Below are positions 17,721 to 27,413 of a stretch of 64,000 nucleotides of DNA, in pieces; within the stretch, counting starts at the first letter, position 1, and every line of letters begins with the position of its first letter. The notes beneath the pieces are model-generated. The model was not told the DNA's origin and did no database searches. It saw nothing but the letters and a program-made list of their open reading frames with translations. The DNA comes from Aquimarina algicola (GTDB lineage Bacteria; Bacteroidota; Bacteroidia; Flavobacteriales; Flavobacteriaceae): positions 1-64,000 of the forward strand of contig NZ_VFWZ01000002.1 of NCBI RefSeq assembly GCF_006443095.1. Direction: 5' to 3'. A program made the position numbers and the translations under genes.

Positions 17721-18998
17721 TTAAGTATTACTTATTACTTTCTTTCTTTTTAGCATGATATAGTTTGAGAAAAAGAACCCCAACCCTACCAGAACAAATG
17801 CAAAACCTTTGAGAACAAAATTGATTTCTGTATCAAAGAATCTACATATGATTAGTATCGAAACGATTAAAAGTCCAAAATTAAGAAGTCCAAAATTAAA
17901 TTTTTGCGCTCCTGATATCACTGTAGATACCCCTAATGCAAAAACGAGTAGGTTCATCAAAATAACAGGAATATTTTCTGTTTGATATAATAAAAAGTAT
18001 ATCAATACAAAAACAACAAAAGCAACTTGAAAAAGGTTTATAGATCGGATTCCTTTTCTAAAAATGTTGTATCCCAAAGCTAACAAGGCTATTGTACCCA
18101 TTATGATAACATTAAAAAGTTCTCCCATATAGGATGAAACCTCGTCTAACAAATCTCCCCAAATCCACTGAAATGTTGTTACGACCAAAAGAATTATGGT
18201 ACCCAAAGAACCTATTATCAAAAAACCATTACGTAATCTTTTTACTTCTTTAAATATTGAAAACTTACCAATATTATATAGGATTCCGAATGTAATTACA
18301 TACAAAACAAAGACCATATGATCATGACTTCTAAAAAAGGTAAGCGATCCAATCATGAGACTTAAAGGCAGCATCCAACTAAAAATGGTTACTGCATTGC
18401 TCGATGCATTTCTTTTCAAAAGACTTATATAATATGGAAGTATTGATAAAAAGAAAGCCATATACACCCATGGTGCTTCTATAATCTTATGATCCCAAAT
18501 CTTTGCGGCTAATGCATAATATGTACCTGTAAGCAATACAAGTAATGCCACGGCATGTGATCGTAATAGATATAATAATGGAATACAAAGTATTGTCCAA
18601 ATGATAAGAAAAGAACTTAAACTTCCAGAAACATTATAAATCTGGCTTATCATCGAAATACTAGATCCTACAGTAAAAAAAAGGAATGTTCCCGAAGCTT
18701 CTTTCCAAGCTTTCCCCTTATTTTTAAATATAGAAAATCCTACCAAAGATTGTGCTATTACCAAAGGAGCAAAAGCAAAGATAGTTTTTGTAATCTTTGA
18801 AAAGTTATCCCAATTATGTGCGATCATCAGAATGATGCCAGAACCTATTAATAATGCTCCAAAAATTCCGAAAACCAAAAATAATAGATTAGGTTTTTCT
18901 TTATTTTTAGCGATATAGTATGCTTTAATTTTATTTGAAGTTTCAAGAGAAATGACATTATCTTGTACAAGTGTTTGTAATTCTTTATCCAATCTCAT
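17721..18998 (-). CDS. DUF2157 multi-pass membrane protein
   Basis: A 425-residue integral membrane protein. A soluble N-terminal segment (MRLDKELQTLVQDNVISLETSNKI) precedes the typical DUF2157 stretch of glycine-rich helices (FLVFGIFGALLIGSGIILMIAHNW) and about ten further hydrophobic helices. It has no recognised catalytic motif. It is followed after 11 bp by its usual partner, the GDYXXLXY protein, and ends up at the terminator at 17045-17080. Confidence 0.85.
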   Translation of the reverse strand: MRLDKELQTLVQDNVISLETSNKIKAYYIAKNKEKPNLLFLVFGIFGALLIGSGIILMIAHNWDNFSKITKTIFAFAPLVIAQSLVGFSIFKNKGKAWKEASGTFLFFTVGSSISMISQIYNVSGSLSSFLIIWTILCIPLLYLLRSHAVALLVLLTGTYYALAAKIWDHKIIEAPWVYMAFFLSILPYYISLLKRNASSNAVTIFSWMLPLSLMIGSLTFFRSHDHMVFVLYVITFGILYNIGKFSIFKEVKRLRNGFLIIGSLGTIILLVVTTFQWIWGDLLDEVSSYMGELFNVIIMGTIALLALGYNIFRKGIRSINLFQVAFVVFVLIYFLLYQTENIPVILMNLLVFALGVSTVISGAQKFNFGLLNFGLLIVSILIICRFFDTEINFVLKGFAFVLVGLGFFFSNYIMLKRKKVISNT

Positions 18999-19040
18999 AT
19001 CAAAAGATTTTTATTATAGACTTGATGTATTCTTATGTAT

Positions 19041-19070
19041 TAAAAAATACGGCCGCAGCCACACGACCGT
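19041..19070 (-). terminator. Terminator after the YiaA-like gene
   Basis: Minus strand ACGGTCG (19070-19064) pairs with CGGCCGT (19055-19049), including one G-U pair, followed by ATTTTTTA. A second, weaker GAAGCC/GGCTTC hairpin lies just before it at 19091-19122. Confidence 0.6.
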
Positions 19071-19132
19071 CTTCTTAATCATCAAAACAAGAAGCCAAGC
19101 TGTATTCCCCTTTGCAAGGCTTCTTCTCTTGA

Positions 19133-19597
19133 TTATTGCTCTCTATTTTCTATAAACTTTTTATCTCTTGTGTTTTTTTGAACTGCAATTGCTGCAAACA
19201 AACTTAATGTAAAAGACATTCCATAAAATCCTTTTTCGCTAAGATCTAAGTCTGCATTCCACAATCCAATAACAAGTAATAAAATAGAGGCTAACGTAGT
19301 AAACCAACTAATCCCATAATATATGTCTGTAACGGGTATTCCTTCTAATCTATCTCTTACACTTTTTTGTACAGATACTGCAGAAAATAATCCAAACAAA
19401 AGAATTGTAAAATAGTACCCTTTTTCATTGAGTTCCATATAAGCATTCCATAATCCAATACAGTATGATGTCATCCCTATAAAGAGTGCTAACCACGATG
19501 CTGATATAAAAGCAGGTGTTGGTTTTACATTATACTCTTGTTTTTCGGTTTTCTCGTTTGTAATATCTGATGTATCACTATTAAATTTATGTTCCAT
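19133..19597 (-). CDS. YiaA/YiaB-family inner-membrane protein
   Basis: A 154-residue protein with two copies of the YiaA module. Each has two membrane helices and a conserved IGLWNA motif followed by LNEKGYY or LSEKGFY (about 43-55 and 105-118), with VQKSVRD or VQKNTRD after the second helix. The N-terminal 30 residues are hydrophilic. Function unknown; the E. coli relatives YiaA and YiaB are also uncharacterised membrane proteins. Confidence 0.85.
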   Translation of the reverse strand: MEHKFNSDTSDITNEKTEKQEYNVKPTPAFISASWLALFIGMTSYCIGLWNAYMELNEKGYYFTILLFGLFSAVSVQKSVRDRLEGIPVTDIYYGISWFTTLASILLLVIGLWNADLDLSEKGFYGMSFTLSLFAAIAVQKNTRDKKFIENREQ

Positions 19598-19766
19598 TGT
19601 AATTGATTTTGATGATTATTTTATAGTTCAATTCAACGATACAAATGTGCAAGGATTCTATTGAAGGTGAAATTCAATTTTGCAATAAAACTTATGATAT
19701 ATTTCAAATCAATTTTCTATTTTATCAGTATTTATAGTATTTTTAAAAAATTAAACTTACTATATA

Positions 19767-21251
19767 ATGAATACAATTTCTTCAATCATACAAACATTAT
19801 CTGTAGAAGAAAAACGAAGTTTTATTTCTCTATTGAAGCAAAAAAACAAGAGAAATGACACCAAAAACATTCAATTATTTAAGATTTTAAGTACTACGAC
19901 TATTACTCCAAAAGACATAGATATACAACTCTATGGCAAAAGTGCCAAAGGTGCTTATCATGCATTAAGTAAACGATTACATGATTCTTTAATCGATTTT
20001 GTAGCTTCCAAAAGTTTTGAAGGTGAAACTTCTGAAGAAATGGAAATTCTGAAACTACTAATAGCCGGCAGGATATTTTTTGAACAAAAGCAATATAAAA
20101 TAGCATTTAAAACTATTGATAAAGCTGAAAAAAAAGCCAAATCATATGCCCTCTTTAGTATTTTGAATGAAATTTATTACTCACAAATTCAATATGCGCA
20201 TCTTAATCCTTCTATCGAGCTAGAGACTTTATTAATTAAATTTAAGGACAACAAAAAACTATTACAATTAGAAGAAAATCTAAATTTATTTTATGCTACT
20301 GTACAGCATGAATTAAAAAAACAACATAAAGACGTAGTCACTACGATAGAAAAATCTTTAGATAGATTTGAGATTTCGATTACAAAAGATTTAACGTTTA
20401 GATCTCTTTACAAGCTCTTAGAAATTCTAAATAAGACAGCCTACATCACAAGAGATTATCAAACGATACTCCCTTTTGTAGAAAAAGTGTACACAACCAT
20501 TGACAATAAAGAAAATCTTGCCGACAAGCATTTGTTTTATCATATCCAAATCCTGTATTATGTAGCAAACTTCTATTTTAGGAATAAGAACTTTAAAAAA
20601 TCTATCGATTATCTTGCTATGATGTTGATTCAAATGAAAAAGCATCAATCAAAATATTACAAGCGTTTTTTTCCTCAATATACTTTATTACAAACATTAA
20701 ACCTCAATTATACCTATCAAGCTCAAGAAGCCATACAGATATTAGACAGCTTTGAATATGAAAAATTTAAAGATCAAATTTCTTATATATTAGACTTAAA
20801 GCTAGGACTTGTTGTATGCCTTTTCCAACAACAAGAGTGCAAAAAAGCGCTTCATACACTCAATAGCTTCTATCATAGTGATCATTGGTATACAGAAAAG
20901 GCAGGTACTGCATGGGTTGTAAAAAAGAATCTTATCGAAATTCTATTGCATATCGACCTAGATCATATCGATTTGGTAGAATCCAGAGTTAAAAGTTTTA
21001 GGAAAAAACACCTTTCTTATCTCAAAGAAAATAATGAAGAACGTGTACTACAATTTTTAAAACTTTCTATACTATACCATAATAAACCAGAATTATCAGC
21101 CGATCAAGAGTTCAAAGAGATCATCAAAAACACACTCAACAAAAAAGAATTTCGAGAAGAGGATATTTTTGATTTAAGTTTTTATGCCTGGTTAAAAGCT
21201 AAAATCTATAGTACTAATCTTTATGAGACTACGTTAGCATTAGTTTCTTAA
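19767..21251 (+). CDS. Unrecognised large alpha-helical protein
   Basis: A 494-residue soluble protein with no signal peptide or membrane helix. It begins MNTISSIIQTLSVEEKRSFI and is almost wholly helical, Lys/Glu-rich with many Leu/Ile heptads and TPR-like pairs (for example AFKTIDKAEKKAKSYALFSI near 115 and KKSIDYLAMMLIQMKK near 275). I do not recognise the family; it looks like a cytoplasmic scaffold or adaptor. The TIR-like gene follows on the same strand after 167 bp, so they could be related, but there is no overlap or shared operator to prove it. Confidence 0.65.
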   Translation: MNTISSIIQTLSVEEKRSFISLLKQKNKRNDTKNIQLFKILSTTTITPKDIDIQLYGKSAKGAYHALSKRLHDSLIDFVASKSFEGETSEEMEILKLLIAGRIFFEQKQYKIAFKTIDKAEKKAKSYALFSILNEIYYSQIQYAHLNPSIELETLLIKFKDNKKLLQLEENLNLFYATVQHELKKQHKDVVTTIEKSLDRFEISITKDLTFRSLYKLLEILNKTAYITRDYQTILPFVEKVYTTIDNKENLADKHLFYHIQILYYVANFYFRNKNFKKSIDYLAMMLIQMKKHQSKYYKRFFPQYTLLQTLNLNYTYQAQEAIQILDSFEYEKFKDQISYILDLKLGLVVCLFQQQECKKALHTLNSFYHSDHWYTEKAGTAWVVKKNLIEILLHIDLDHIDLVESRVKSFRKKHLSYLKENNEERVLQFLKLSILYHNKPELSADQEFKEIIKNTLNKKEFREEDIFDLSFYAWLKAKIYSTNLYETTLALVS

Positions 21252-21418
21252 TCGTCAGAGTAAACTATTGTCTGTTTTTATTCTATAAAAATCAATTAAC
21301 CTTTTACACATTTATCGTTTTACAAATCATAAAGCTTTAACATCTTTTAATACAGTTTCTTACAACAAAAACAAGATGCAGAGCGTTATCACTAGAACAC
21401 AAATCAGGGAAACAATTC

Positions 21419-21961
21419 ATGAATATTATATCAAAATTCGAGTTGCTTCAGTTTAAAAATGCGGCAAGAATATATCTCAAAAGTATCGAAGAGAGTCTGC
21501 AACTTTTTAAAGAAGAGACCAAAAACCTAAAGATTCCCGTATTTATTGTATATCAAAAAGGTGAAGAAGAATTATTGGAGTGTGCAGTTAATTTTTTAAA
21601 ATGTTTCGAGATATTAGTGTACGCGAATTGGGTAGATGAAGATATTCCTGAAAACAGTGATGACATTACCCAACAGCATATACAACAAAAACTTCAAGAA
21701 TGCCAGAAACTCGTTTTTGTTGCTACAGAAGATGCTCTACAATCTAAATGGTTAAACTGGATATTACGGTATACAAAGACACAAAAAAACATAGCTGATA
21801 TTGCTATACTGCCTATTAGAGAAGACTATGCAGATTATGGTGGGCTATCGCTTTTAGAAAGCTACGCCTATATACAAAAGAGTGATGTTGATGCTAAAAC
21901 ATATAATGTACAATTGAGTGATGGAAAAATTATAAGTGTCGAACACTGGCTATCTTCTTAA
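21419..21961 (+). CDS. TIR-like domain protein with degenerate active site
   Basis: A 180-residue soluble protein whose central region fits bacterial TIR domains. A beta-strand (PVFIVYQKGEEELLE, 40-54) leads to helix A, then strand B with LVYANWVDED (66-75), the helix QHIQQKLQECQKLVFVATEDAL (87-107) and the SKWLNWILRY motif (109-118). In active TIR NADases the motif is S-K-W-x-x-W-E, with catalytic Glu four residues after Trp; here that position is Ile115, so NADase activity is not expected. A following IAILPI is also typical. The N-terminal 35 residues are helical. Role unknown; binding or signalling is more likely than catalysis. Confidence 0.65.
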   Translation: MNIISKFELLQFKNAARIYLKSIEESLQLFKEETKNLKIPVFIVYQKGEEELLECAVNFLKCFEILVYANWVDEDIPENSDDITQQHIQQKLQECQKLVFVATEDALQSKWLNWILRYTKTQKNIADIAILPIREDYADYGGLSLLESYAYIQKSDVDAKTYNVQLSDGKIISVEHWLSS

Positions 21962-22249
21962 TGAATATGTAATCCAAAATGAGTGTCTAACCTATTACTT
22001 ATTTAGAATAATCCTAAGTCTCAATAAGTGTTCCCAGAAAACCAGAGATGTTTTCCGGAAATCCATGAATAATGCCAGAATACCTCTAATCATTTTTAAA
22101 CTCAAAAGAGTCATTTCATAGATTCTGAGAACATTTTAAGTAAAATTGGAGTGTTGTTGATACCTTACAAAATTCCTTGTGATAAAGTTACTTTTACGTA
22201 TTCTATATCTTAAAAAGATAGTTTCTATAAAAATCAATAACAAATAGGA

Positions 22250-22816
22250 TTACCTCAGTTTATTATATATAACTTCATAGATATCTTTAATAGGCTGGTT
22301 TCCATCAATTTCAATTAAATTGATCCCTGATTGATTCATATAATCTATTGCAGGAATTGTAGAACTACTAAATTCGTTAATCCTCTTTATTACAACATCA
22401 CTATTTTTATCATCTTTTCTATTTTCTTCTTCTGCTCGTTTTACAGCTCTTCTAAGAAGTTCTTGTTTAGAAACTTTTAAAAAAATAATATAATCGAAAG
22501 ATGCATTATCCTTTTTTACTACATTTAGTAGATGCTTAGCTTGTTCTATATTTCGCGGATATCCGTCGAATAAAATCCCTTTTTCAGATTTATGACCGTG
22601 ATAGAAATTTTCAACAATTTGCGCTACTAAACTATCAGGTGCCAATAAGCCTTTATCGCTATATTTTGAAGCTTTGATCCCTAATTCAGTTTTTCTTGCT
22701 TTCTCTTCCCTTAACACATCTCCAGTCGAAAGATGAATTAAATCAAAATCTCTTATTATTTGCTTACTTTGCGTTCCTTTTCCTGCAAGCGGCGGTCCAA
22801 AAATAATTATATTCAT
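22250..22816 (-). CDS. Adenylate kinase-like nucleoside monophosphate kinase
   Basis: Phosphoryl transfer between ATP and a nucleoside monophosphate. The P-loop is GPPLAGKGTQ (7-16; the fourth residue, usually Gly, is Leu), followed by HLSTGDVLR (NMP-binding), LFDGYPRN and the Arg-containing segments RRAVKRAEEENRKDD and VIKRI. At 188 residues it has the short form without a zinc LID domain. It lies 30 bp downstream of hemL as the last gene of a four-gene operon. Its P-loop variant suggests a second, specialised copy rather than the housekeeping adk, which I cannot check. Confidence 0.85.
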   Translation of the reverse strand: MNIIIFGPPLAGKGTQSKQIIRDFDLIHLSTGDVLREEKARKTELGIKASKYSDKGLLAPDSLVAQIVENFYHGHKSEKGILFDGYPRNIEQAKHLLNVVKKDNASFDYIIFLKVSKQELLRRAVKRAEEENRKDDKNSDVVIKRINEFSSSTIPAIDYMNQSGINLIEIDGNQPIKDIYEVIYNKLR

Positions 22817-22846
22817 TGTTACAATTCTAATAAAATTAAACCGTAT

Positions 22847-24133
22847 TTATAATATCTCTGCCACTTCTTCTACTGCTTTAATAGTTTCATCAAGATCTTC
22901 ATAAGTCAATGCATCGGTAATAAACCAAGATTCAAAAGCACTTGGAGCAATATAAATACCGTTATCAAGCATCCCATGAAAGAACTTTTTGAAGGTATCA
23001 TTATTTCCTTTTGCAGCAGCATCAAAATCAACAACCTTGTCTTCTGCAAAATGTACAGAAATCATAGAACCGATTCTATTAATCGTATGTGTTACTTTAT
23101 GATTTGTAAGCGCATTTGCAATACCTTTATGCAAATATTCTGTCTTATCAGCAAGACTGGTAAATATTTCTGGTTTTGTATGTAGTTCTGTAAGCATTGC
23201 TAAACCGGCTGCCATAGCCAAAGGGTTACCACTTAAAGTTCCTGCCTGATACACAGGGCCTAATGGTGCTAAATGGTTCATAATTTCTGAACGTGCTGCA
23301 AAAGCCCCTACCGGTAATCCTCCACCAATCACTTTACCAAAAGTTACAATATCTGCATTGACTCCTAGGAGTTCCTGAACACCTCCCTGTGCCAATCTGA
23401 AACCGGTCATCACCTCATCAAATATCAACAAAATATTATGAGTATCGCAAAGCGTTCTAAGCTCTTCTAAAAATCCATCTATAGGAGGAATACATCCCAT
23501 ATTACCCGCAACAGGTTCTATGATCACACATGCAATTTCACCTTGATTAGAAGACATGATTTCTTCTACATGTTTGATATCATTATATCTTGCAAGCAAT
23601 GTATCTTTTGCAGTTCCTTGTGTCACTCCCGGACTATTAGGACTACCAAAAGTAACGGCTCCACTACCTGCTTGAATTAAAAAAGAATCACTATGCCCGT
23701 GATAGCACCCGGCAAACTTAATGATCTTGTCTTTACTGGTATATCCTCTAGCTAACCTTACTGCACTCATACAAGCTTCTGTACCTGAGTTTACAAATCG
23801 TATTTTATCAATATTAGGTACCATTTGCACAGCCAATTCGGCTATTTGCGTTTCAATTTCGGTAGGCATTCCGAAACTGGTTCCCTTTTTAGCTTTTTCT
23901 ACAACAGCTTCTACAACAGGTGGATGTGCATGCCCCAGAATCATTGGGCCCCAAGAATTGATATAATCGATTAAACGATTGTTATCCTCATCATATAAAT
24001 ATGCACCTTTGGCTTCTTTTACGAATATAGGATCGCCTCCAACTGCTTTAAAGGCTCTAACCGGAGAATTAACCCCTCCAGGGATAACTTTTTGCGCTTC
24101 TGCAAACAACGCGCTGCTTCTTTTGTAAATCAA
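22847..24133 (-). CDS. hemL: Glutamate-1-semialdehyde 2,1-aminomutase
   Basis: PLP enzyme making 5-aminolevulinate in the C5 haem pathway, in the cytoplasm. The opening [23 protein letters not shown] is characteristic, [15 protein letters not shown] binds PLP phosphate, [11 protein letters not shown] holds the PLP-ring Asp, and the Schiff-base Lys is Lys267 in [15 protein letters not shown]. Length (428) is normal. The gene sits 17 bp after the GH73-LysM gene and 30 bp before the adk paralogue. Confidence 0.97.
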   Translation of the reverse strand: MIYKRSSALFAEAQKVIPGGVNSPVRAFKAVGGDPIFVKEAKGAYLYDEDNNRLIDYINSWGPMILGHAHPPVVEAVVEKAKKGTSFGMPTEIETQIAELAVQMVPNIDKIRFVNSGTEACMSAVRLARGYTSKDKIIKFAGCYHGHSDSFLIQAGSGAVTFGSPNSPGVTQGTAKDTLLARYNDIKHVEEIMSSNQGEIACVIIEPVAGNMGCIPPIDGFLEELRTLCDTHNILLIFDEVMTGFRLAQGGVQELLGVNADIVTFGKVIGGGLPVGAFAARSEIMNHLAPLGPVYQAGTLSGNPLAMAAGLAMLTELHTKPEIFTSLADKTEYLHKGIANALTNHKVTHTINRIGSMISVHFAEDKVVDFDAAAKGNNDTFKKFFHGMLDNGIYIAPSAFESWFITDALTYEDLDETIKAVEEVAEIL

Positions 24134-24150
24134 GTGTGTAAAGTTTATGA

Positions 24151-25062
24151 CTAGTTAAAATCTTCTTCCTCTTCTGCTGCTGCAACTCTAAGTACTTGTC
24201 CAATCTTAATAGTGTTATCAGAAAGATTATTGAATACTTTAAGTTTTTCGACAGTTATTTTATATCTTCTGGAGATCGAATATAATGTATCTCCTTTTCT
24301 TACAATATGTTCTCCATCATTAGAAGTTGGTATTGTTTGTACCTCTTCTTCTTTTTTCACTATCGTTTTCACCTCTTTTGTACTTTCTACTCTGGTATAT
24401 TTTCTTTTCTTTGAACCTAATACTTCATCATCAAATTCATATAGCTGATAGCGTTCTATAATCGATATTAGTTTTTCAGGATATTTCTTGTCGGTTGCAT
24501 ATCCAGCAGCTCTAAGTCCTCTAGCCCAAGATTTGTAGTCTTTTTGCTTGTATGTAAAGAGTTTTGCATATCGTTTTCTATTTTTTAGAAATAACGAATG
24601 ATCTCTAAAAGACTCACTTGCATATTTATATTTTCTAAAACACTCTTGAGAACGATCATCATCATGATATACACGAGCCCCTTGCCAATCATGACATTTG
24701 ATTCCAAAGTGATTATTTGCTCTTTGTGTTAGGTCTCCATACCCGGCACCCGACTCGAGAATCCCTTGGGCTAATGTGATACTAGCAGGAATCCCATATG
24801 TTTTCATCTCATCTTTGGCAATACCAGAAAACTCGTAAATGTAACGTTGTACTTTATCTTTGTATGACAATACCGGAGCAACTTTTTTAGGAGTCGCAGG
24901 AGTAGTTTTTCTAGAAGGAATTACTCTTGTACTTCGCTCTATTCGGTTTACAGAAGTAGGTCGAGAGTTCGTTTTTGACCTTTGGGTTATTACTGTTTTC
25001 TTTCCTCCACAAGAAGAGACCAAAAACCCAAGTATGCCTAGCAATACGATAAGTTTCTTCAT
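24151..25062 (-). CDS. Exported glucosaminidase (GH73) with LysM domain
   Basis: A 303-residue lipoprotein that cleaves peptidoglycan glycan chains. Lipobox LVSSCGGKK (Cys18) starts the mature protein. A basic Thr/Ser/Arg linker precedes the FlgJ-like GH73 domain at about 75-215, with catalytic Glu in [14 protein letters not shown], then NNHFGIKC, and [14 protein letters not shown]-terminal LysM ([23 protein letters not shown]) binds the wall. The ATG at 25062 leaves one base after the upstream stop codon; an ATG at 25071 would overlap that gene by 8 bp. Both are possible. Confidence 0.92.
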   Translation of the reverse strand: MKKLIVLLGILGFLVSSCGGKKTVITQRSKTNSRPTSVNRIERSTRVIPSRKTTPATPKKVAPVLSYKDKVQRYIYEFSGIAKDEMKTYGIPASITLAQGILESGAGYGDLTQRANNHFGIKCHDWQGARVYHDDDRSQECFRKYKYASESFRDHSLFLKNRKRYAKLFTYKQKDYKSWARGLRAAGYATDKKYPEKLISIIERYQLYEFDDEVLGSKKRKYTRVESTKEVKTIVKKEEEVQTIPTSNDGEHIVRKGDTLYSISRRYKITVEKLKVFNNLSDNTIKIGQVLRVAAAEEEEDFN

Positions 25063-25063
25063 T

Positions 25064-26011
25064 TCAATCATTTATTGCAATAAGGGGTAGTTTCTTTTTC
25101 ATTAATTTCTTGTTCATTCCGGCTATACCTTGCAAACCACCAGTATGGATGGCTAAAATACGAGTATTTTTTGTAAAAAACCCTTTTTCAATACGATCAA
25201 AAATACCAAAAATCATCTTTGAAGTATAAACCGGATCCAGAGGAATATACTGTTCATTATTGAATGTATTGATAAATTCAATTAATTCACTATTTATTTT
25301 ACCATAACCTCCAAAATGATAATCGTGTATAAGTTTCCAATTTGTTCGAGATGTATATTTTTTAATTTCAGAAGTAAGAAAATCTCCTTTCAAAGCTGGA
25401 AAACCTAATACTTTCTGATGTTCAAAAGAACTATTAATAATACCAGAAATCGTGCCTCCTGTTCCTACTGCACAGCATAAAACATCGTAGCTAGCATCAG
25501 ATGCTTCGAGAATTTCTTCACAACCTTTTATTGCCAATTCATTTGTCCCACCTTCTGGTACAATATAACTATCTTTATATTCTTTTTGTAATTGTTTTAA
25601 AAAAGTAGAAGTGCTTTTTTGCCGATACGCCTCTCGGGTAATAAATCTAAATTGCATCCCACAGGACAAAGCAAAACGCAAGGTATCATTCTCTTTTAAG
25701 GTTTTAACAAGATCAACACCTAATTCTTCCCCTCTTATGATTCCGATTGTCGGAATATTTAAAATTTTTCCGGCCGCAGCTGTAGCAGCAATATGATTAC
25801 TAAAAGCCCCCCCAAATGTTAAGACAGAGGTATACCCTAATTGCTGGGCCTCGATAAAGTTATATTTTAACTTTCTGAATTTATTTCCTGACACATCTTT
25901 ATGAAGTTGATCTTCTCTTTTGATATCTAAAACTATTCCGAAGCGATCAAGAATTGGATGACGAACAGGTTGATTCTTTGAATATAGCTCTTCCGAAGAA
26001 AAAAAATGCAT
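25064..26011 (-). CDS. PLP-dependent ACC deaminase / D-cysteine desulfhydrase-like protein
   Basis: A 315-residue enzyme of the tryptophan-synthase-beta fold. The Schiff-base Lys is in VSGNKFRKLKYN (about 40-51), GGAFSNHIAATAAAG follows, and a glycine-rich phosphate site appears as CCAVGTGGTISGI. The family includes 1-aminocyclopropane-1-carboxylate deaminase and D-cysteine desulfhydrase, which cannot be separated by eye. The ATG at 26011 is preferred to one at 26035 that adds eight residues with no family match. It heads the operon with the GH73 protein, hemL and the adk paralogue. Confidence 0.88.
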   Translation of the reverse strand: MHFFSSEELYSKNQPVRHPILDRFGIVLDIKREDQLHKDVSGNKFRKLKYNFIEAQQLGYTSVLTFGGAFSNHIAATAAAGKILNIPTIGIIRGEELGVDLVKTLKENDTLRFALSCGMQFRFITREAYRQKSTSTFLKQLQKEYKDSYIVPEGGTNELAIKGCEEILEASDASYDVLCCAVGTGGTISGIINSSFEHQKVLGFPALKGDFLTSEIKKYTSRTNWKLIHDYHFGGYGKINSELIEFINTFNNEQYIPLDPVYTSKMIFGIFDRIEKGFFTKNTRILAIHTGGLQGIAGMNKKLMKKKLPLIAIND

Positions 26012-26060
26012 AGTAAGTACTCTAATTAATTGCATAAAAGTACATTAATTTATTTTTAAC

Positions 26061-26079
26061 TATTTTTGGTTGACCAAAA
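26061..26079 (+). promoter_or_regulatory. Candidate -7 element and overlapping palindrome before the alginate lyase
   Basis: TATTTTTG (26061-26068) matches TAnnTTTG and overlaps TTTTGGTTGACCAAAA (26064-26079), a palindrome with 7-bp perfect arms and a 2-bp centre. The arrangement is what a repressor operator would look like. No -33 TTTG is at the right distance. Confidence 0.5.
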
Positions 26080-26096
26080 TAATCAACTATAAGATT

Positions 26097-27029
26097 ATGA
26101 TTAAAAACATACTTTCATATCGTATCATTCCTTTCGTATTTTTACTTTTTACAATAGCATTAGTAAGCTGCAGTAGTTCTGAAGAAGATAATACTCCTGA
26201 AACAGAAGCGGTTGCTACAGAAGGAGAAGAAGAACCTGAAGAAGACAATAAAGAACCCGAGAATCCTCCTGTACAAGATCAACAAAATTTTGTTTGGAAA
26301 AACTGGTATCTCTCTGTTCCTATCAATCGAGGTAATGGCAAAGCCACTTCTATATACTATGAAACCATCGAAAATTATGCGCTTACTTCTGATCAGCAAC
26401 AATATTTTTATAAAAATGAAGATGGAAGCTATACCTTTTTTACTCATTTTACAGGTTATACTACATCAGGTGAATCTCAGTTGAATGCAGGAAAATATTG
26501 TCGTACTGAATTAAGAGAATACTGGAGAGGCAATCAAACTACAAAAGATAATTGGTCTATGGCAACAGGTACACATGAGATGGAATCTACCTTAAAAGTG
26601 ACGTATTGCGAAGGAAGAAAGCAAACATATATTGCCCAAATACACGGGATAAAAAATGAAGAGCTTGGTCTTAAAAACTCTCCTGCAACAGTAAAAGCGC
26701 AGTGGTATGATGGCGACATCGTAATCGAATATTATCAAAAACCCGAAAGTGGAGAATGGACTAGTGATGGAGATGCAAAAGTTACCATAGGAAAAGTCGA
26801 CCACGAAAAGTTTACAATTTATCTTAAAATCGAAGATGGAAAATTAATATACAAACTGGTTTGCACTACTAAAGGTATAGATACTGGATATGTAACTTTA
26901 TATGACTATGTTGGTAATGGATATCGTTATGATAATTATTTTAAAACAGGTAATTATTTTAAATGGAATTCAGATTACACTCAATCCTCAGAAGCAATTC
27001 TTTATAGTGTAAAAACAAAACATGATTGA
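26097..27029 (+). CDS. PL7-family alginate lyase, lipoprotein
   Basis: A 310-residue secreted lyase that cleaves alginate by beta-elimination. The ATG at 26097 gives a lipoprotein signal (FTIALVSCSSSEED, Cys25) followed by an acidic Glu/Pro linker to about residue 60. Three PL7 signatures follow: CRTELREYW (about 135-143, with Arg136 and Arg140), IAQIHG (Gln181 and His183) and YFKTGNYFKW (about 281-290, Tyr287 as catalytic base/acid). It has no extra carbohydrate-binding module. There are no SusC/SusD or kdg genes nearby, so it is an isolated lyase rather than part of a polysaccharide locus. An in-frame TTG upstream (26070) is unlikely as start. Confidence 0.93.
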   Translation: MIKNILSYRIIPFVFLLFTIALVSCSSSEEDNTPETEAVATEGEEEPEEDNKEPENPPVQDQQNFVWKNWYLSVPINRGNGKATSIYYETIENYALTSDQQQYFYKNEDGSYTFFTHFTGYTTSGESQLNAGKYCRTELREYWRGNQTTKDNWSMATGTHEMESTLKVTYCEGRKQTYIAQIHGIKNEELGLKNSPATVKAQWYDGDIVIEYYQKPESGEWTSDGDAKVTIGKVDHEKFTIYLKIEDGKLIYKLVCTTKGIDTGYVTLYDYVGNGYRYDNYFKTGNYFKWNSDYTQSSEAILYSVKTKHD

Positions 27030-27058
27030 TGTTGTAAAGAAAAAGAAACAACACAGCA

Positions 27059-27385
27059 CTACCAATATTTCATAAAACTCCAGAGTTTTCTGTTTTTTAG
27101 ATAGTCTAAATCATCTTCATTATAATAAGCTTCACGCTCAAATGATATGTTCCGGTATGCTTTCTGTGTATCTCTATATTGTAGGACTCTAATAACGTAT
27201 TCTACAAAATAGATAAGATAAAAAGGTAAAACCAATAATTCTGCTTGTTGTCTTATATGAATTCTTTCATGATTTATAAACGCTTCGTCTTCCTTTAGAA
27301 GAGAGTCTTTTACAACTATAAAAGGCCAAAGTGCGATTCCTACAAATCGACGACCTATCAAATATTTGTTAACAACTATGCGCAT
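27059..27385 (-). CDS. Small HExxH-type membrane-associated protein, unknown
   Basis: A 108-residue protein with NHERIHIRQQ (HExxH motif at His39, Glu40, His43), a hydrophobic helix directly after (about 50-68) and SFEREAYYNE around 81-90, where Glu83 or Glu85 could be the third zinc ligand, as in BlaR1/M56- or M48-like proteases. It resembles the catalytic part of those families without the surrounding domains. I recall similar small conserved proteins in Flavobacteriaceae. Protease activity is a guess. Confidence 0.6.
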   Translation of the reverse strand: MRIVVNKYLIGRRFVGIALWPFIVVKDSLLKEDEAFINHERIHIRQQAELLVLPFYLIYFVEYVIRVLQYRDTQKAYRNISFEREAYYNEDDLDYLKNRKLWSFMKYW

Positions 27386-27413
27386 ATACTACTAAGATAG
27401 TATTTTTGTAAAT

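Noticed and set aside
21936..22121. 61-residue ORF after the TIR-like gene
   Set aside because: It overlaps the 3' end of the TIR-like gene in another frame and has no family features.
27030..27053. TGTTGT/ACAACA hairpin after the alginate lyase as a terminator
   Set aside because: The stem is only 6 bp and no T-run follows on either strand.
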